41,553 nucleotides of DNA, taken from assembly GCA_022825725.1 (NCBI GenBank), contig JAJDWE010000049.1, positions 1 to 41,553 of the forward strand. Reading direction: 5' to 3'. Source of the stretch: Gemmatimonadota bacterium (GTDB lineage: Bacteria; Gemmatimonadota; Gemmatimonadetes; Palauibacterales; Palauibacteraceae). This document shows positions 15,569 through 22,889 of the stretch, in pieces (position 1 is the first letter of the stretch; the number at the start of each line of letters is the position of its first letter). Made by a program: the position numbers and the translations under genes. The notes beneath the pieces are model-generated. The model was not told the DNA's origin. It was given only the letters and a program-made list of their open reading frames with translations, and did no database searches.

Positions 15569-17857
15569 TTGCCTTCAGCGTACCCCGTCGAGCGTCCCAT
15601 CGGGCGGCTCCGCCTGCTGGCGTCGGCGCTTGCGGCGGTTGGCCTCGCGTGGCCTGCCCTTGCCGATATCGGGGACCTCTCCGCGCAGGAGCCGGGACAG
15701 GGGTATGTGTTCGAGGGCAACGTGCGCGACGCGGGTACCGGCGAACCGCTGGCCGGGGCGCAGGTATCGGTGTTGGAGAGGGGCACTCGTGCAGTGACCC
15801 GCGGGGACGGAACCTTCCACCTGACCGGACTCGCCGCGGGCGTCTACACCCTTCGAGCCGACCGTCTGGGCTACCGGGGCACCACCGTGGTCGTCACCGT
15901 CGGAGGCGTGCGCGCGCGCCGAGCGGTGGCGGAGGCTGCGGAGGTCGTGATCCTGCTGGCGCCATCTCCCATTGCGATGGCGGACCTGGTGGTGACGGCG
16001 ACGATCAGCGAGCGCGCGGCGTCCGAAGCGCTCCGGCCCGTCGGCGTCATGACCGGCGATGACCTGCAGCGCCAGATGTCGGCGACCGTGGCGGGGACGC
16101 TGGCGTCGATGCCGGGGCTGGCCGCCACGAGGATGGGGCCAACGGTGGCGCAGCCCGTGATCCGGGGATTGAGCGGGGATCGGGTGCAGATGCTCGAGGA
16201 CGGGACTCCGGTCGGGGATGCCTCCAACTCGGGCTCGGACCACACCACCGCACTCGATCCATCGTCGGCACGGCGGATCGAGGTCGTGCGGGGTCCGGGT
16301 GCGCTGCTCTACGGAGGGAACGCGCTGGGCGGGGTCATCAACGTCATCCGCGACGAGATTCCGACCGCCGTGCCGCACCGCCTGACGGGCGCCGCGACGC
16401 TCCAGACGCAGACCGTGTCCGGTTCGCTGGCGGGCAGCGCGACGGCTGCCCTCGCCGTCGTGGAGCGCGTGCCGCTGCGCGTGGAGGTGGCCGCACGGAC
16501 GTCGGGAGACTTGAATACGCCCGCCGGGACGCTTCTCAACACCGATGGGGAGCTGTTGAGCGGCGGCGCGGGGACGGCCTATGTGGCCGATTGGGGTCGC
16601 CTGGGGGCGTCCGTCCGCGGCTACCGCAACTACTACGGCATCCCGGGCGGTTTCGTGGGTGGGCACGCGGAGGGAGTGCGCATCGAAATGGAGCGGGCCG
16701 CATCGAAGTTCCGGACCGTGGTCGATGAGCCGGTCGGGCCCTTCCACAACTTCCGCTTCGAGGCCACGTACAACTGGTACACGCACCGCGAGCTCGAAGC
16801 ACCGGACATCCTGGGCACCCTCTTCGACCAGGAGGGCGCGAGCGCGGACTTTCTGGGGCGGCATGGGAGGTTGGGCCCGTTTACGGCGGGTGCGATGGGC
16901 GGCCGTGCGTCCCGGGTGGACTTCGCCTACGGGGGGTCCCTGCACACGCCGGACACGCGTCGGCTCCGGGCAGCCCTGTACCTGCTCGAGGAGGTCAGCC
17001 TGGGCTCCGTCAAGATCGAGTCGGGGCTTCGGTACGACTGGACCCTGGCCGATCCGGCGGAAGACCGGGTCTCGGACATCGGCGAGATCCGCAACCGCGA
17101 ATTCCACTCCCTGTCGGGGTCGCTGGGTGTCCTTTACAGATCCGCGTCGGGGCTCGTGCTCGGCGCGAGCGCCGTCCGGGCGTTCCGCGCACCCGACATC
17201 ACCGAACTCTATTCGGAGGGGCCGCACCTGGCGGCGTACGTCTTCGAAGTCGGCAACCCGTCTCTGGAAGGCGAGGTCGGGCGGGGGCTCGACGTCTTCC
17301 TCCGCTTCGAGTCCGACCGGCTCAGAGCCGACGTGACCGGCTTCCATAACGACATCAGGAACTACATCTACGGGGAGGACACGGGCCGTCTGAGCCGCGT
17401 GCGCCTCCCCATCTATCAGTTCCGGGGCAACGACGCCGTGTTCAGCGGTTTCGAGGGCAGCGTGGACGTCGACGCCGGGCGGGGGTTGGTGCTCGAGGGA
17501 GTGGCCTCATCGGTGAGGGGCAGTCTCACGGGGACCGATCAGCCTCTGCCTCTCGTTCCTCCGCTGAAGGGTCATGTGGCCCTGAAGTACGAGAGGCCGT
17601 CGTGGTATGTGCGGGCGGAGGCCGAGATGGCGGACCGGCAGGACCGGGTGGGCCAATTCGAGACGCCGACGAGCGGGTACACCGTCTTCAACGCCACGGC
17701 GGGCGTGCGGTTCACGTTCGGCGGACGCCTGAACGTCCTGACCATGAGCCTCGCCAACGCCGGTAATGCGGAATATCGCAACCACCTCTCCCGGGTGAAG
17801 GAGATCATGCCGGAGGCCGGGCGGAGCCTGAACCTCAGCTACCGGGTGGTGTTCTGA
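15569..17857 (+). CDS. TonB-dependent outer-membrane receptor, possibly for metal
   Basis: About 762 residues. TTG at 15569 is chosen because GGGAGGAAAC places an ideal Shine-Dalgarno before it; it gives the signal peptide LRLLASALAAVGLAWPALA. A carboxypeptidase-regulatory-like domain comes first (YVFEGNVRDAGTGEPLAGAQVSV, DGTFHLTGLAAGVYTLRADRLGY). The plug has QPVIRGLSGDRVQMLEDG and RRIEVVRGPGALLYGGNALGGVINV. The beta-barrel ends in an aromatic residue (YRVVF). The plug text DGTPVGDASNSGSDHTTALDP and the barrel segment YYGIPGGFVGGHAEGVRI resemble ZnuD-type zinc receptors, so a metal substrate is plausible but not shown. TonB/ExbBD genes are not in the window. Confidence 0.9.
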   Translation: MPSAYPVERPIGRLRLLASALAAVGLAWPALADIGDLSAQEPGQGYVFEGNVRDAGTGEPLAGAQVSVLERGTRAVTRGDGTFHLTGLAAGVYTLRADRLGYRGTTVVVTVGGVRARRAVAEAAEVVILLAPSPIAMADLVVTATISERAASEALRPVGVMTGDDLQRQMSATVAGTLASMPGLAATRMGPTVAQPVIRGLSGDRVQMLEDGTPVGDASNSGSDHTTALDPSSARRIEVVRGPGALLYGGNALGGVINVIRDEIPTAVPHRLTGAATLQTQTVSGSLAGSATAALAVVERVPLRVEVAARTSGDLNTPAGTLLNTDGELLSGGAGTAYVADWGRLGASVRGYRNYYGIPGGFVGGHAEGVRIEMERAASKFRTVVDEPVGPFHNFRFEATYNWYTHRELEAPDILGTLFDQEGASADFLGRHGRLGPFTAGAMGGRASRVDFAYGGSLHTPDTRRLRAALYLLEEVSLGSVKIESGLRYDWTLADPAEDRVSDIGEIRNREFHSLSGSLGVLYRSASGLVLGASAVRAFRAPDITELYSEGPHLAAYVFEVGNPSLEGEVGRGLDVFLRFESDRLRADVTGFHNDIRNYIYGEDTGRLSRVRLPIYQFRGNDAVFSGFEGSVDVDAGRGLVLEGVASSVRGSLTGTDQPLPLVPPLKGHVALKYERPSWYVRAEAEMADRQDRVGQFETPTSGYTVFNATAGVRFTFGGRLNVLTMSLANAGNAEYRNHLSRVKEIMPEAGRSLNLSYRVVF

Positions 17858-17884
17858 CGCGCACGTACACGAGCCTGGGCGTTC

Positions 17885-18991
17885 CTAGCGTGTGAGCCAG
17901 GCGCTGAAGCGCTCGTTCAGTTCATCCTGGTAGTCGACCCAGAATGCCCAGTCGTAACGAAGCGCGCGATCCACGTTGCCCTCGCCGGCCGGCATGTGGG
18001 GCGCCATCTCGATCCCGGCGACCACATGCGTCGTCACCAGTGGCATGGCCGATCTGCGTGACGGGGAATAGGAGATGCGGCGGGAGATCCGGGCCAGAGT
18101 CTCGGCGCTGGTCTTGAATGCCACGTATCTCAGGGCCTCTTCCAGCCTCCGGGTACCCGCGACGATCCCGATCTGGCCCACGTCCAGCAACTGCCCGTCC
18201 CACACGATCGTGAACGGCTGGTTCTCCAGGATCTGGGCGTTGAAGACGCGGCCGTTGTACGCCGTGCTCATGACCACTTCGCGATCGGCCAGCATCTGCG
18301 GCGGCTGAGCGCCCGCCTCCCACCAGACCACCTCATCCTTGATCGTTTCAAGCTTGGCAAAGGCCCGGTCGAGGCCCTCCGGGGTCCTCAGCGTGGCGTA
18401 CACTTCGTCGAGCGGCACGCCATCGGCGATCAGGGCGAACTCCAGGTTCACCTGCGGTACCCGTCGCATCCCGCGGCGGCCCGGGAACTTCTCGAGGTCG
18501 AAGAAGTCGGCCATGGTGGCGGGCTTCTCGCCCTGGAAGTTCTCGTCGTTGTACGCGTACACGGTCGACCAGTACAGATTGCTCACGCCGCACTCGGTCT
18601 GGCTCTCGGCCACGAAGTCGTCGGCCGCGGGAGTGCCGTCGGGTCCGGGAGGCAGGTCGTCGATGTCGATCGGCTCGAGCAGCCCCTCGTCGCAACCGCG
18701 CACGGCATCGGCGATCTCCAGGTCGACCACATCCCAATAGACGCTGCCGATATCCACCTGGGCCCGGATCTGGGCGAGGCCGCCGTTGTAGGCTTCCAGG
18801 CGGACGGGGATGCCGGTCGCCTCCGTGAAGGGAAGGTTGGCGGCCTCGTCGACGGCGCGTGCGTAGGAGCCTCCCCATGACACGACGGTGATCGCCTGCC
18901 CGGCGACGGGGAGGAGCGGGACGCCGGAAAGGAGCGCGGCGAGTCCGAGGGCGGTCACCGCCGGAAAACGTCTCACGACTCCTTCTCTCAT
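17885..18991 (-). CDS. PotD-like ABC transporter substrate-binding protein
   Basis: 368 residues. ATG 18991 is preceded by AAGGAG with 7-nt spacing and starts a signal peptide ending near VAGQ. The mature N-terminus ITVVSWGGSYARAVDEAANLPFTEATGIPV is typical of periplasmic binding proteins of the spermidine/putrescine group. Later segments YWDVVDLEIADAV, NLYWSTVYAYNDENF and PATMADFFDLEKFPGRRGM also fit this family. The likely ligand is a polyamine or another small cationic or organic compound. The odd feature is the absence of any permease or ATPase gene next to it. It lies 46 nt downstream of the threonine/serine dehydratase gene on the same strand and is probably in one transcript with it. 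Confidence 0.88.
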   Translation of the reverse strand: MREGVVRRFPAVTALGLAALLSGVPLLPVAGQAITVVSWGGSYARAVDEAANLPFTEATGIPVRLEAYNGGLAQIRAQVDIGSVYWDVVDLEIADAVRGCDEGLLEPIDIDDLPPGPDGTPAADDFVAESQTECGVSNLYWSTVYAYNDENFQGEKPATMADFFDLEKFPGRRGMRRVPQVNLEFALIADGVPLDEVYATLRTPEGLDRAFAKLETIKDEVVWWEAGAQPPQMLADREVVMSTAYNGRVFNAQILENQPFTIVWDGQLLDVGQIGIVAGTRRLEEALRYVAFKTSAETLARISRRISYSPSRRSAMPLVTTHVVAGIEMAPHMPAGEGNVDRALRYDWAFWVDYQDELNERFSAWLTR

Positions 18992-19037
18992 TCTGTTTCT
19001 CCTTGCGTTCTTCGAGCCAGCCGGCGTCGGAGTGCCG

Positions 19038-20039
19038 TCACCCGGCCGCTCGAAAATGTACGGCGAAGGTGTCCAGGTCGATGTTCGATCCGGAGAGGAT
19101 GAGGCCGACGCGACAGCCCTCCAGCCTCTCCCGGAGGGGACCGCACGAGGCAGCGAGCGGAGCGGCGGAGGCGGGTTCGGCGACGAGCTTCGCGTCGACG
19201 AACAACGCCTTGAGGGCGGCGCGCATCGCGTGGTCATCGACGAGCACGACGTCGTCCACGTAGCGCTGCACGAGCCCGAAGCTGTACGGCGCCGCGTGGG
19301 GGGCGCCGAGGCTGTCCGCGATCGTGTCGATGCGATCGAGCGCCACCGGCTCGCCCGCATCGAGGCTGCGTCGCATGGAGTCGGCGCCCACGGGCTCCAC
19401 CCCGTAGACCCTGCAGGCGGGCATGAGCTGTTTCACGATGCTCGCCGTGCCGGAGATGAGACCTCCGCCCCCGATGGGGACGACGATCGCATCGAGGTCT
19501 GGAAGTTGTTCCGCGATCTCGAGGCCCACGGTCGAGGTGCCGAAGACGGTCGCCTCTCCCTCGAACGGATGGATCGCGAGCCGGCCCTCCTGCCCGGCGA
19601 TCTCTTCCATGCGCGCGAATCCGCTCGCCCCGTCGTCCGCGAACTCGATTTCCGCCCCGAAGTTCCGGCAGCGCGCGACGCGGGCCGGATTCGCGGATGA
19701 CAGCATCACGACTCTGGCGGTCGTGCCGGCGGCGCGAGCCGCGTACGCCACGGAGATCGCATGGTTGCCGGCGCTCACGGCCGTAACCCCTCTCTTCAGC
19801 GTCCCCGCGTCCGCGCGGAGGACGTTGTTCAGAGCGCCCCGGACCTTGTAGGAACCCGTGCGCTGGAAGAGTTCCAGCTTGAGAAAGATGTCCGACCCTG
19901 CGGGGAGCGGAGCGATTCCGGGGTCGGGCACCCACCGCCGCACCGGCGTGCGTTCGATCCACGGCGCCACGCGCGCCCGGGTTTCTCGACTCTGTTCGGG
20001 CGTCGGCCCCTGCAACTCGCCCGCCATCGAATCGGCCAT
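19038..20039 (-). CDS. PLP-dependent threonine/serine dehydratase
   Basis: About 333 residues of fold-type II PLP enzyme. Lys65 in QRTGSYKVRGALNN is the PLP-binding lysine, SAGNHAISVAYAA is the substrate-binding loop, and PIGGGGLISG binds the cofactor phosphate. These are the landmarks of biodegradative threonine dehydratases and serine racemase/dehydratase-like enzymes, which deaminate Thr or Ser to 2-oxo acids. There is no C-terminal regulatory ACT domain, so it is unlikely to be the feedback-controlled biosynthetic form. ATG 20039 is used although no clear Shine-Dalgarno precedes it; an in-frame ATG at 20027 is the alternative. The gene is divergent from the his leader region. Alternative activities such as hydroxyaspartate dehydratase cannot be excluded. 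Confidence 0.87.
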   Translation of the reverse strand: MADSMAGELQGPTPEQSRETRARVAPWIERTPVRRWVPDPGIAPLPAGSDIFLKLELFQRTGSYKVRGALNNVLRADAGTLKRGVTAVSAGNHAISVAYAARAAGTTARVVMLSSANPARVARCRNFGAEIEFADDGASGFARMEEIAGQEGRLAIHPFEGEATVFGTSTVGLEIAEQLPDLDAIVVPIGGGGLISGTASIVKQLMPACRVYGVEPVGADSMRRSLDAGEPVALDRIDTIADSLGAPHAAPYSFGLVQRYVDDVVLVDDHAMRAALKALFVDAKLVAEPASAAPLAASCGPLRERLEGCRVGLILSGSNIDLDTFAVHFRAAG

Positions 20040-20105
20040 CGTACGTCCGCAGTCAACGTGGTCGGGATCCGGCACGAGCCGGCGCGAAGCCACTAGCATA
20101 CACAC

Positions 20106-20111
20106 TTGACA
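20106..20111 (+). promoter_or_regulatory. candidate -35 box of the his operon
   Basis: TTGACA is a perfect sigma-70-type -35 hexamer. With 17-bp spacing the -10 would be GATCCT (20129-20134), a poor match, and transcription would begin near 20141, only a base or two before the leader peptide ATG. An alternative -10-like TAGCAT lies at 20094-20099. The exact start of transcription is open. Confidence 0.3.
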
Positions 20112-20142
20112 GGCAAGCGGCAGAGTGCGATCCTCCGCGGCC

Positions 20143-20205
20143 ATGACGAACACCCATGCGTTTTTTCGCCATTATTACTACCATCGCCCGAGCGGAGGCC
20201 GGTGA
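20143..20205 (+). CDS. hisL: his operon leader peptide (attenuator peptide)
   Basis: A 20-codon reading frame, ATG at 20143 to TGA at 20203-20205, too short for normal gene finding. The peptide contains THAFFRHYYYHR: three His (codons at 20155, 20170 and 20182), three Tyr and two Phe in 20 residues. All three His codons are CAT and both Phe codons TTT, which are uncommon choices in this GC-rich genome and create a visibly AT-rich patch. It is followed by mutually exclusive RNA structures ending in an intrinsic terminator, then by hisG. This is the layout of translation-coupled attenuation: a ribosome stalling at the His codons when charged His-tRNA is scarce leaves the end of the leader free to form the anti-terminator. 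There is no clear Shine-Dalgarno; if the TTGACA promoter is used the transcript would be nearly leaderless. Confidence 0.8.
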   Translation: MTNTHAFFRHYYYHRPSGGR

Positions 20206-20253
20206 TCGTCTAGCTTTGTCCTGAACCAAGGTTGCGAACGATCGACGCCGGCC
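20197..20253 (+). promoter_or_regulatory. anti-terminator pairing of the his attenuator
   Basis: GGCCGG at 20197-20202 is complementary to CCGGCC at 20248-20253, and GATCGT at 20204-20209 is complementary to ACGATC at 20238-20243. Both pairs are collinear, giving a 12-bp helix with a small internal loop, extendable by GG 20194-20195 with CC 20254-20255 past a bulged A. The 5' half covers the last codons and the stop of the leader peptide; the 3' half uses the 5' arm of the terminator, so the two structures exclude each other. A ribosome at the leader stop codon would block this helix and permit termination. Confidence 0.72.
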
Positions 20254-20275
20254 CCGAGGGGGTCGGCTTTTTTTT
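20247..20275 (+). terminator. intrinsic terminator of the his attenuator
   Basis: A 9-bp stem GCCGGCCCC (20247-20255) with GGGGTCGGC (20259-20267), one G-U pair, closed by the 3-nt loop GAG and followed at once by eight T (20268-20275). It ends 39 nt before the hisG start and 42 nt after the leader peptide stop, so its purpose is control of the operon rather than ending an upstream gene; the upstream gene runs the other way. Confidence 0.88.
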
Positions 20276-20293
20276 CGCTGCCTCCCCGCCGGT

Positions 20294-20310
20294 GTCGGCC
20301 AAGAGCCGAC
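20294..20310 (+). promoter_or_regulatory. hairpin just upstream of hisG start
   Basis: GTCGGC (20294-20299), loop CCAAG/A, GCCGAC (20305-20310) forms a 6-bp stem ending 4 nt before the hisG ATG. The same GCCGAC can also pair with the 3' arm of the terminator (GTCGGC at 20262-20267). It covers the position where a Shine-Dalgarno would lie; none is visible for hisG. It may add a translational control step. Confidence 0.4.
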
Positions 20311-20314
20311 GACA

Positions 20315-21178
20315 ATGACCCACGAAACGACAAGACTCGCCCTTCCGAAGGGACGCATGCAGGCCGGCGTACTCGACCTGTTGACCGCCGCCGGCGTGCG
20401 CGTGGACCTGGGAGAGCGCCGTTACCGTCCGTCCATCTCCGTGGCCGGATTCAGCGCCAAGCTGCTCAAGCCGCAGAACGTGGTGGAGATGCTCCACGCC
20501 GGCTCGCGCGACGTGGGGTTCGCGGGAGCGGACTGGGTTGCGGAACTGGACGGAGCGCTCGTTGAACTGCTCGATACCGGCCTCGATCCGGTGCGGGTCG
20601 TGGCGGCGGCGCCCGTCTCCGTGGCGCAGCGAGGGCTGACGCCGGGAGTGCCCCTCACCGTGGCCTCCGAGTACCGGCGTCTCACGTCGCGCTGGATCGA
20701 GGCGCGCGGACTCGACGCCACCTTCGTTCGATCCTACGGCGCCACGGAAGTGTTCCCGCCCGAAGACGCCGACGTGATCGTCGACAACACCGCCACCGGC
20801 GCCACGCTGGAGGCCAACGGCCTCGAGATCGTGGACGAGGTCATGCGTTCCTCGACTCGATTCTATGCGAACCCGCGTGCCCTCGACGACGCGCGGCACC
20901 GGGAGCGGATCGAAGACCTCGTTCTGGTGCTCGAATCCGTGATCGAGGCCCGGCGGCGGGTGATGCTCGAACTCAATGTGGACGCCGGGGGGCTGGACGA
21001 TCTCGTGGCGGTCCTTCCGTGCATGCGCAGGCCGACGGTATCGCGTCTGCACGGGGACGGGGGGTACGCGATTCGCGTTGCGGTGCTCCGGGACGCCCTG
21101 CCGACGTTGATTCCGCTGGTGAAGGCGCGCGGGGGCACGGATCTCGTCGTGACCGCACCGGGGCAGATCGTCGCATGA
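20315..21178 (+). CDS. hisG: ATP phosphoribosyltransferase, long form
   Basis: 287 residues; catalyses the first and feedback-regulated step of histidine synthesis, joining ATP and PRPP. The N-terminus RLALPKGRM and the segments DVGFAGADWV, SYGATEVFPPEDADVIVDNTATGATLEANGL match HisG; the D-x-x-x-D-x-x-x-T-G-x-T/A-L motif binds the PRPP phosphate. The C-terminal part (about 215-287: MLELNVDAGGLDDLVAVLPCMRRPTVSRL) is the regulatory ACT-like domain of long-form HisG, so no separate hisZ is needed. It is the first structural gene after the attenuator. Start ATG 20315 lacks a clear Shine-Dalgarno. The stop TGA (21176-21178) overlaps the hisC start by ATGA. Confidence 0.95.
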   Translation: MTHETTRLALPKGRMQAGVLDLLTAAGVRVDLGERRYRPSISVAGFSAKLLKPQNVVEMLHAGSRDVGFAGADWVAELDGALVELLDTGLDPVRVVAAAPVSVAQRGLTPGVPLTVASEYRRLTSRWIEARGLDATFVRSYGATEVFPPEDADVIVDNTATGATLEANGLEIVDEVMRSSTRFYANPRALDDARHRERIEDLVLVLESVIEARRRVMLELNVDAGGLDDLVAVLPCMRRPTVSRLHGDGGYAIRVAVLRDALPTLIPLVKARGGTDLVVTAPGQIVA

Positions 21179-22218
21179 GCCGCGCGGCGGTTAAGGTCCG
21201 GGCCGACGAGTTGCTGAGACTCGACCACAACGAGCGTCTCTTCCCGGCGCCCGAACTCGTCCCTCTCCTCGCCCGCGTGCCGGCGACGGCGCTGACGCGA
21301 TACCCGGACGCCGGTGGGCTGGAGCGACGTCTGGCCCGCCGTTGGGGCGTCGGAGCCGATCGCGTCCTCGTCACCGGCGGCGCGGACGACGCCATCGACC
21401 GCATCTGCAGGCGATGGCTCGCCGGCGGCAGGGAGATGGTCACCGTGGTGCCGACGTTCCAGATGATGCCGGCCTGCGCCCGGCTCGCGGGCGGACGCGT
21501 GCGCGAGATCCCCACGCTGGACGATCCCGCCCCGCTGGAACCGACGCTCGACCGGCTCGGCGAGCGGACCGGACTCGTGACGGTGATCTCCCCTCACAAT
21601 CCCACGGGCCGGGTCGCTTCCGCCGCGCGGATGCTGCAAATCGCGGAGCGACTGCCGAACGGCGCGATGCTGCTCGCCGACCTCGCGTACGTGGAGTTCG
21701 CCGATCGCGATCCGACGGCGGCGCTCCTGGAGCGCGACAACATCCTCGTGGTGCGGACGCTCTCGAAGGCGTGGGGGCTCGCGGGGCTTCGCGTGGGCTA
21801 CGTGGTGGGGTCGCGGACGGCGATCGCCGCGGTGCGGGCCTCGGGATCCCCGTTTCCGCTCTCGAGCCCGTCGGTCTGGCTCGCGGAAAGGGCGCTGGAA
21901 CTCGGCGACCGGATCACGGCGGACTACGTGGCGGCGGTCCGATCCGAACGGGATCGGCTTTACGCGGCGCTCTGCGAAGCGGGGACGGCGCCGTTGGCCT
22001 CGGAGGCGAACTTCATCCTCGCCTCCACGGAACATGCGGCGGCGCTGGAGCGCCGATTCCGACGGTCCGGGATCGCGGTACGCCTCTTCGCGGACCGGCG
22101 GGATCTGGTCCGCATCACCCTTCCCGGGGACGAGGGTGTGTTCCAACGCCTTCTTTCGGTAATCGCCGCGGACGCCCCGGCCGCGGCTTCGACCATCAAC
22201 GGAAGAGGAGTTCGATGA
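21175..22218 (+). CDS. hisC: histidinol-phosphate aminotransferase
   Basis: 347 residues, class I/II PLP aminotransferase that converts imidazole-acetol phosphate to histidinol phosphate. The short N-terminus with LDHNERLFPAP is typical of HisC; HNPTG (141-145), D169 in LLADLAYVEF, the PLP lysine K198 in RTLSKAWGLAGLRVGY and R346-equivalent LVRITLPGDE follow. The start overlaps the hisG stop by 4 nt (ATGA) and its end overlaps hisB in the same way. HisC enzymes can often also transaminate aromatic 2-oxo acids; the presence of Tyr and Phe codons in the operon leader makes that worth noting here. Confidence 0.94.
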   Translation: MSRAAVKVRADELLRLDHNERLFPAPELVPLLARVPATALTRYPDAGGLERRLARRWGVGADRVLVTGGADDAIDRICRRWLAGGREMVTVVPTFQMMPACARLAGGRVREIPTLDDPAPLEPTLDRLGERTGLVTVISPHNPTGRVASAARMLQIAERLPNGAMLLADLAYVEFADRDPTAALLERDNILVVRTLSKAWGLAGLRVGYVVGSRTAIAAVRASGSPFPLSSPSVWLAERALELGDRITADYVAAVRSERDRLYAALCEAGTAPLASEANFILASTEHAAALERRFRRSGIAVRLFADRRDLVRITLPGDEGVFQRLLSVIAADAPAAASTINGRGVR

Positions 22219-22889
22219 GCGCCGACGATGGTGCCCCCCGTACGGGGGAACGAACGCGGGAGACGCTCGAGACCCGCGTGGAGGCACGAGTGAACGTGGA
22301 CAGCCGCGGACCGAGTCGCGTGCAGACGGGTTTGCCCTTCCTCGATCACATGATCGGAGCCGCCGCCTTCCACGGCGGGATGACGCTGGACCTCCGCGCC
22401 CGCGGAGACCTGGACGTCGACGATCACCACACGGTGGAGGACTGCGGACTCGTCTTCGGCTCCGCGCTGAGGGACGCGCTGGGGGAGAGGCGGGGGATCC
22501 GGCGTTTCGGCTACGCCTACGCGCCTCTCGACGAGGCGCTCGCGCGAGCGGTGGTGGATCTCTCCGGCCGGCCGTTCGCCGCCGTGGATCTGGGACTTCG
22601 GCGGGAGATGCTGGGAACCGTGGCGACGGAGAATCTGAGCCATTTCTTCATGTCGTTCGCGACCGCGGCACGCCTCACGCTGCACCTCGACGTGATCCGG
22701 GGAGACAACGACCACCACCGCGCCGAGGCCGCGTTCAAGGCCTTCGGGCTGGCCCTCGCCGAGGCGGTCGGTCGACGCGCCGCGACCGGGATCCCGAGTA
22801 CGAAGGGGATCCTGGATTCGGGTGAGGACCCCGATGCGCAGGCCGGGAAGGACTCGAGGGTGGAGATCCTCGAGACGGTGTCGCCATGA
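22215..22889 (+). CDS. hisB: imidazoleglycerol-phosphate dehydratase (monofunctional)
   Basis: 224 residues. The manganese-binding repeats are clear: FLDHM (42-46) with DDHHTVED (69-76), and again DNDHHRAEAAFKA (164-176), plus the C-terminal STKGIL. It lacks the N-terminal histidinol-phosphatase domain found in E. coli HisB, so the phosphatase step must be supplied elsewhere. A strong Shine-Dalgarno (GAAGAGGAG) lies 6-8 nt upstream inside hisC. Start and stop both use ATGA overlaps with neighbours. Confidence 0.95.
   Translation: MSADDGAPRTGERTRETLETRVEARVNVDSRGPSRVQTGLPFLDHMIGAAAFHGGMTLDLRARGDLDVDDHHTVEDCGLVFGSALRDALGERRGIRRFGYAYAPLDEALARAVVDLSGRPFAAVDLGLRREMLGTVATENLSHFFMSFATAARLTLHLDVIRGDNDHHRAEAAFKAFGLALAEAVGRRAATGIPSTKGILDSGEDPDAQAGKDSRVEILETVSP

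Noticed and set aside
20125-20205. Longer leader peptide starting at GTG 20125
   Set aside because: In frame, but it only adds six residues without His codons and has no better ribosome-binding site; the ATG at 20143 is simpler.
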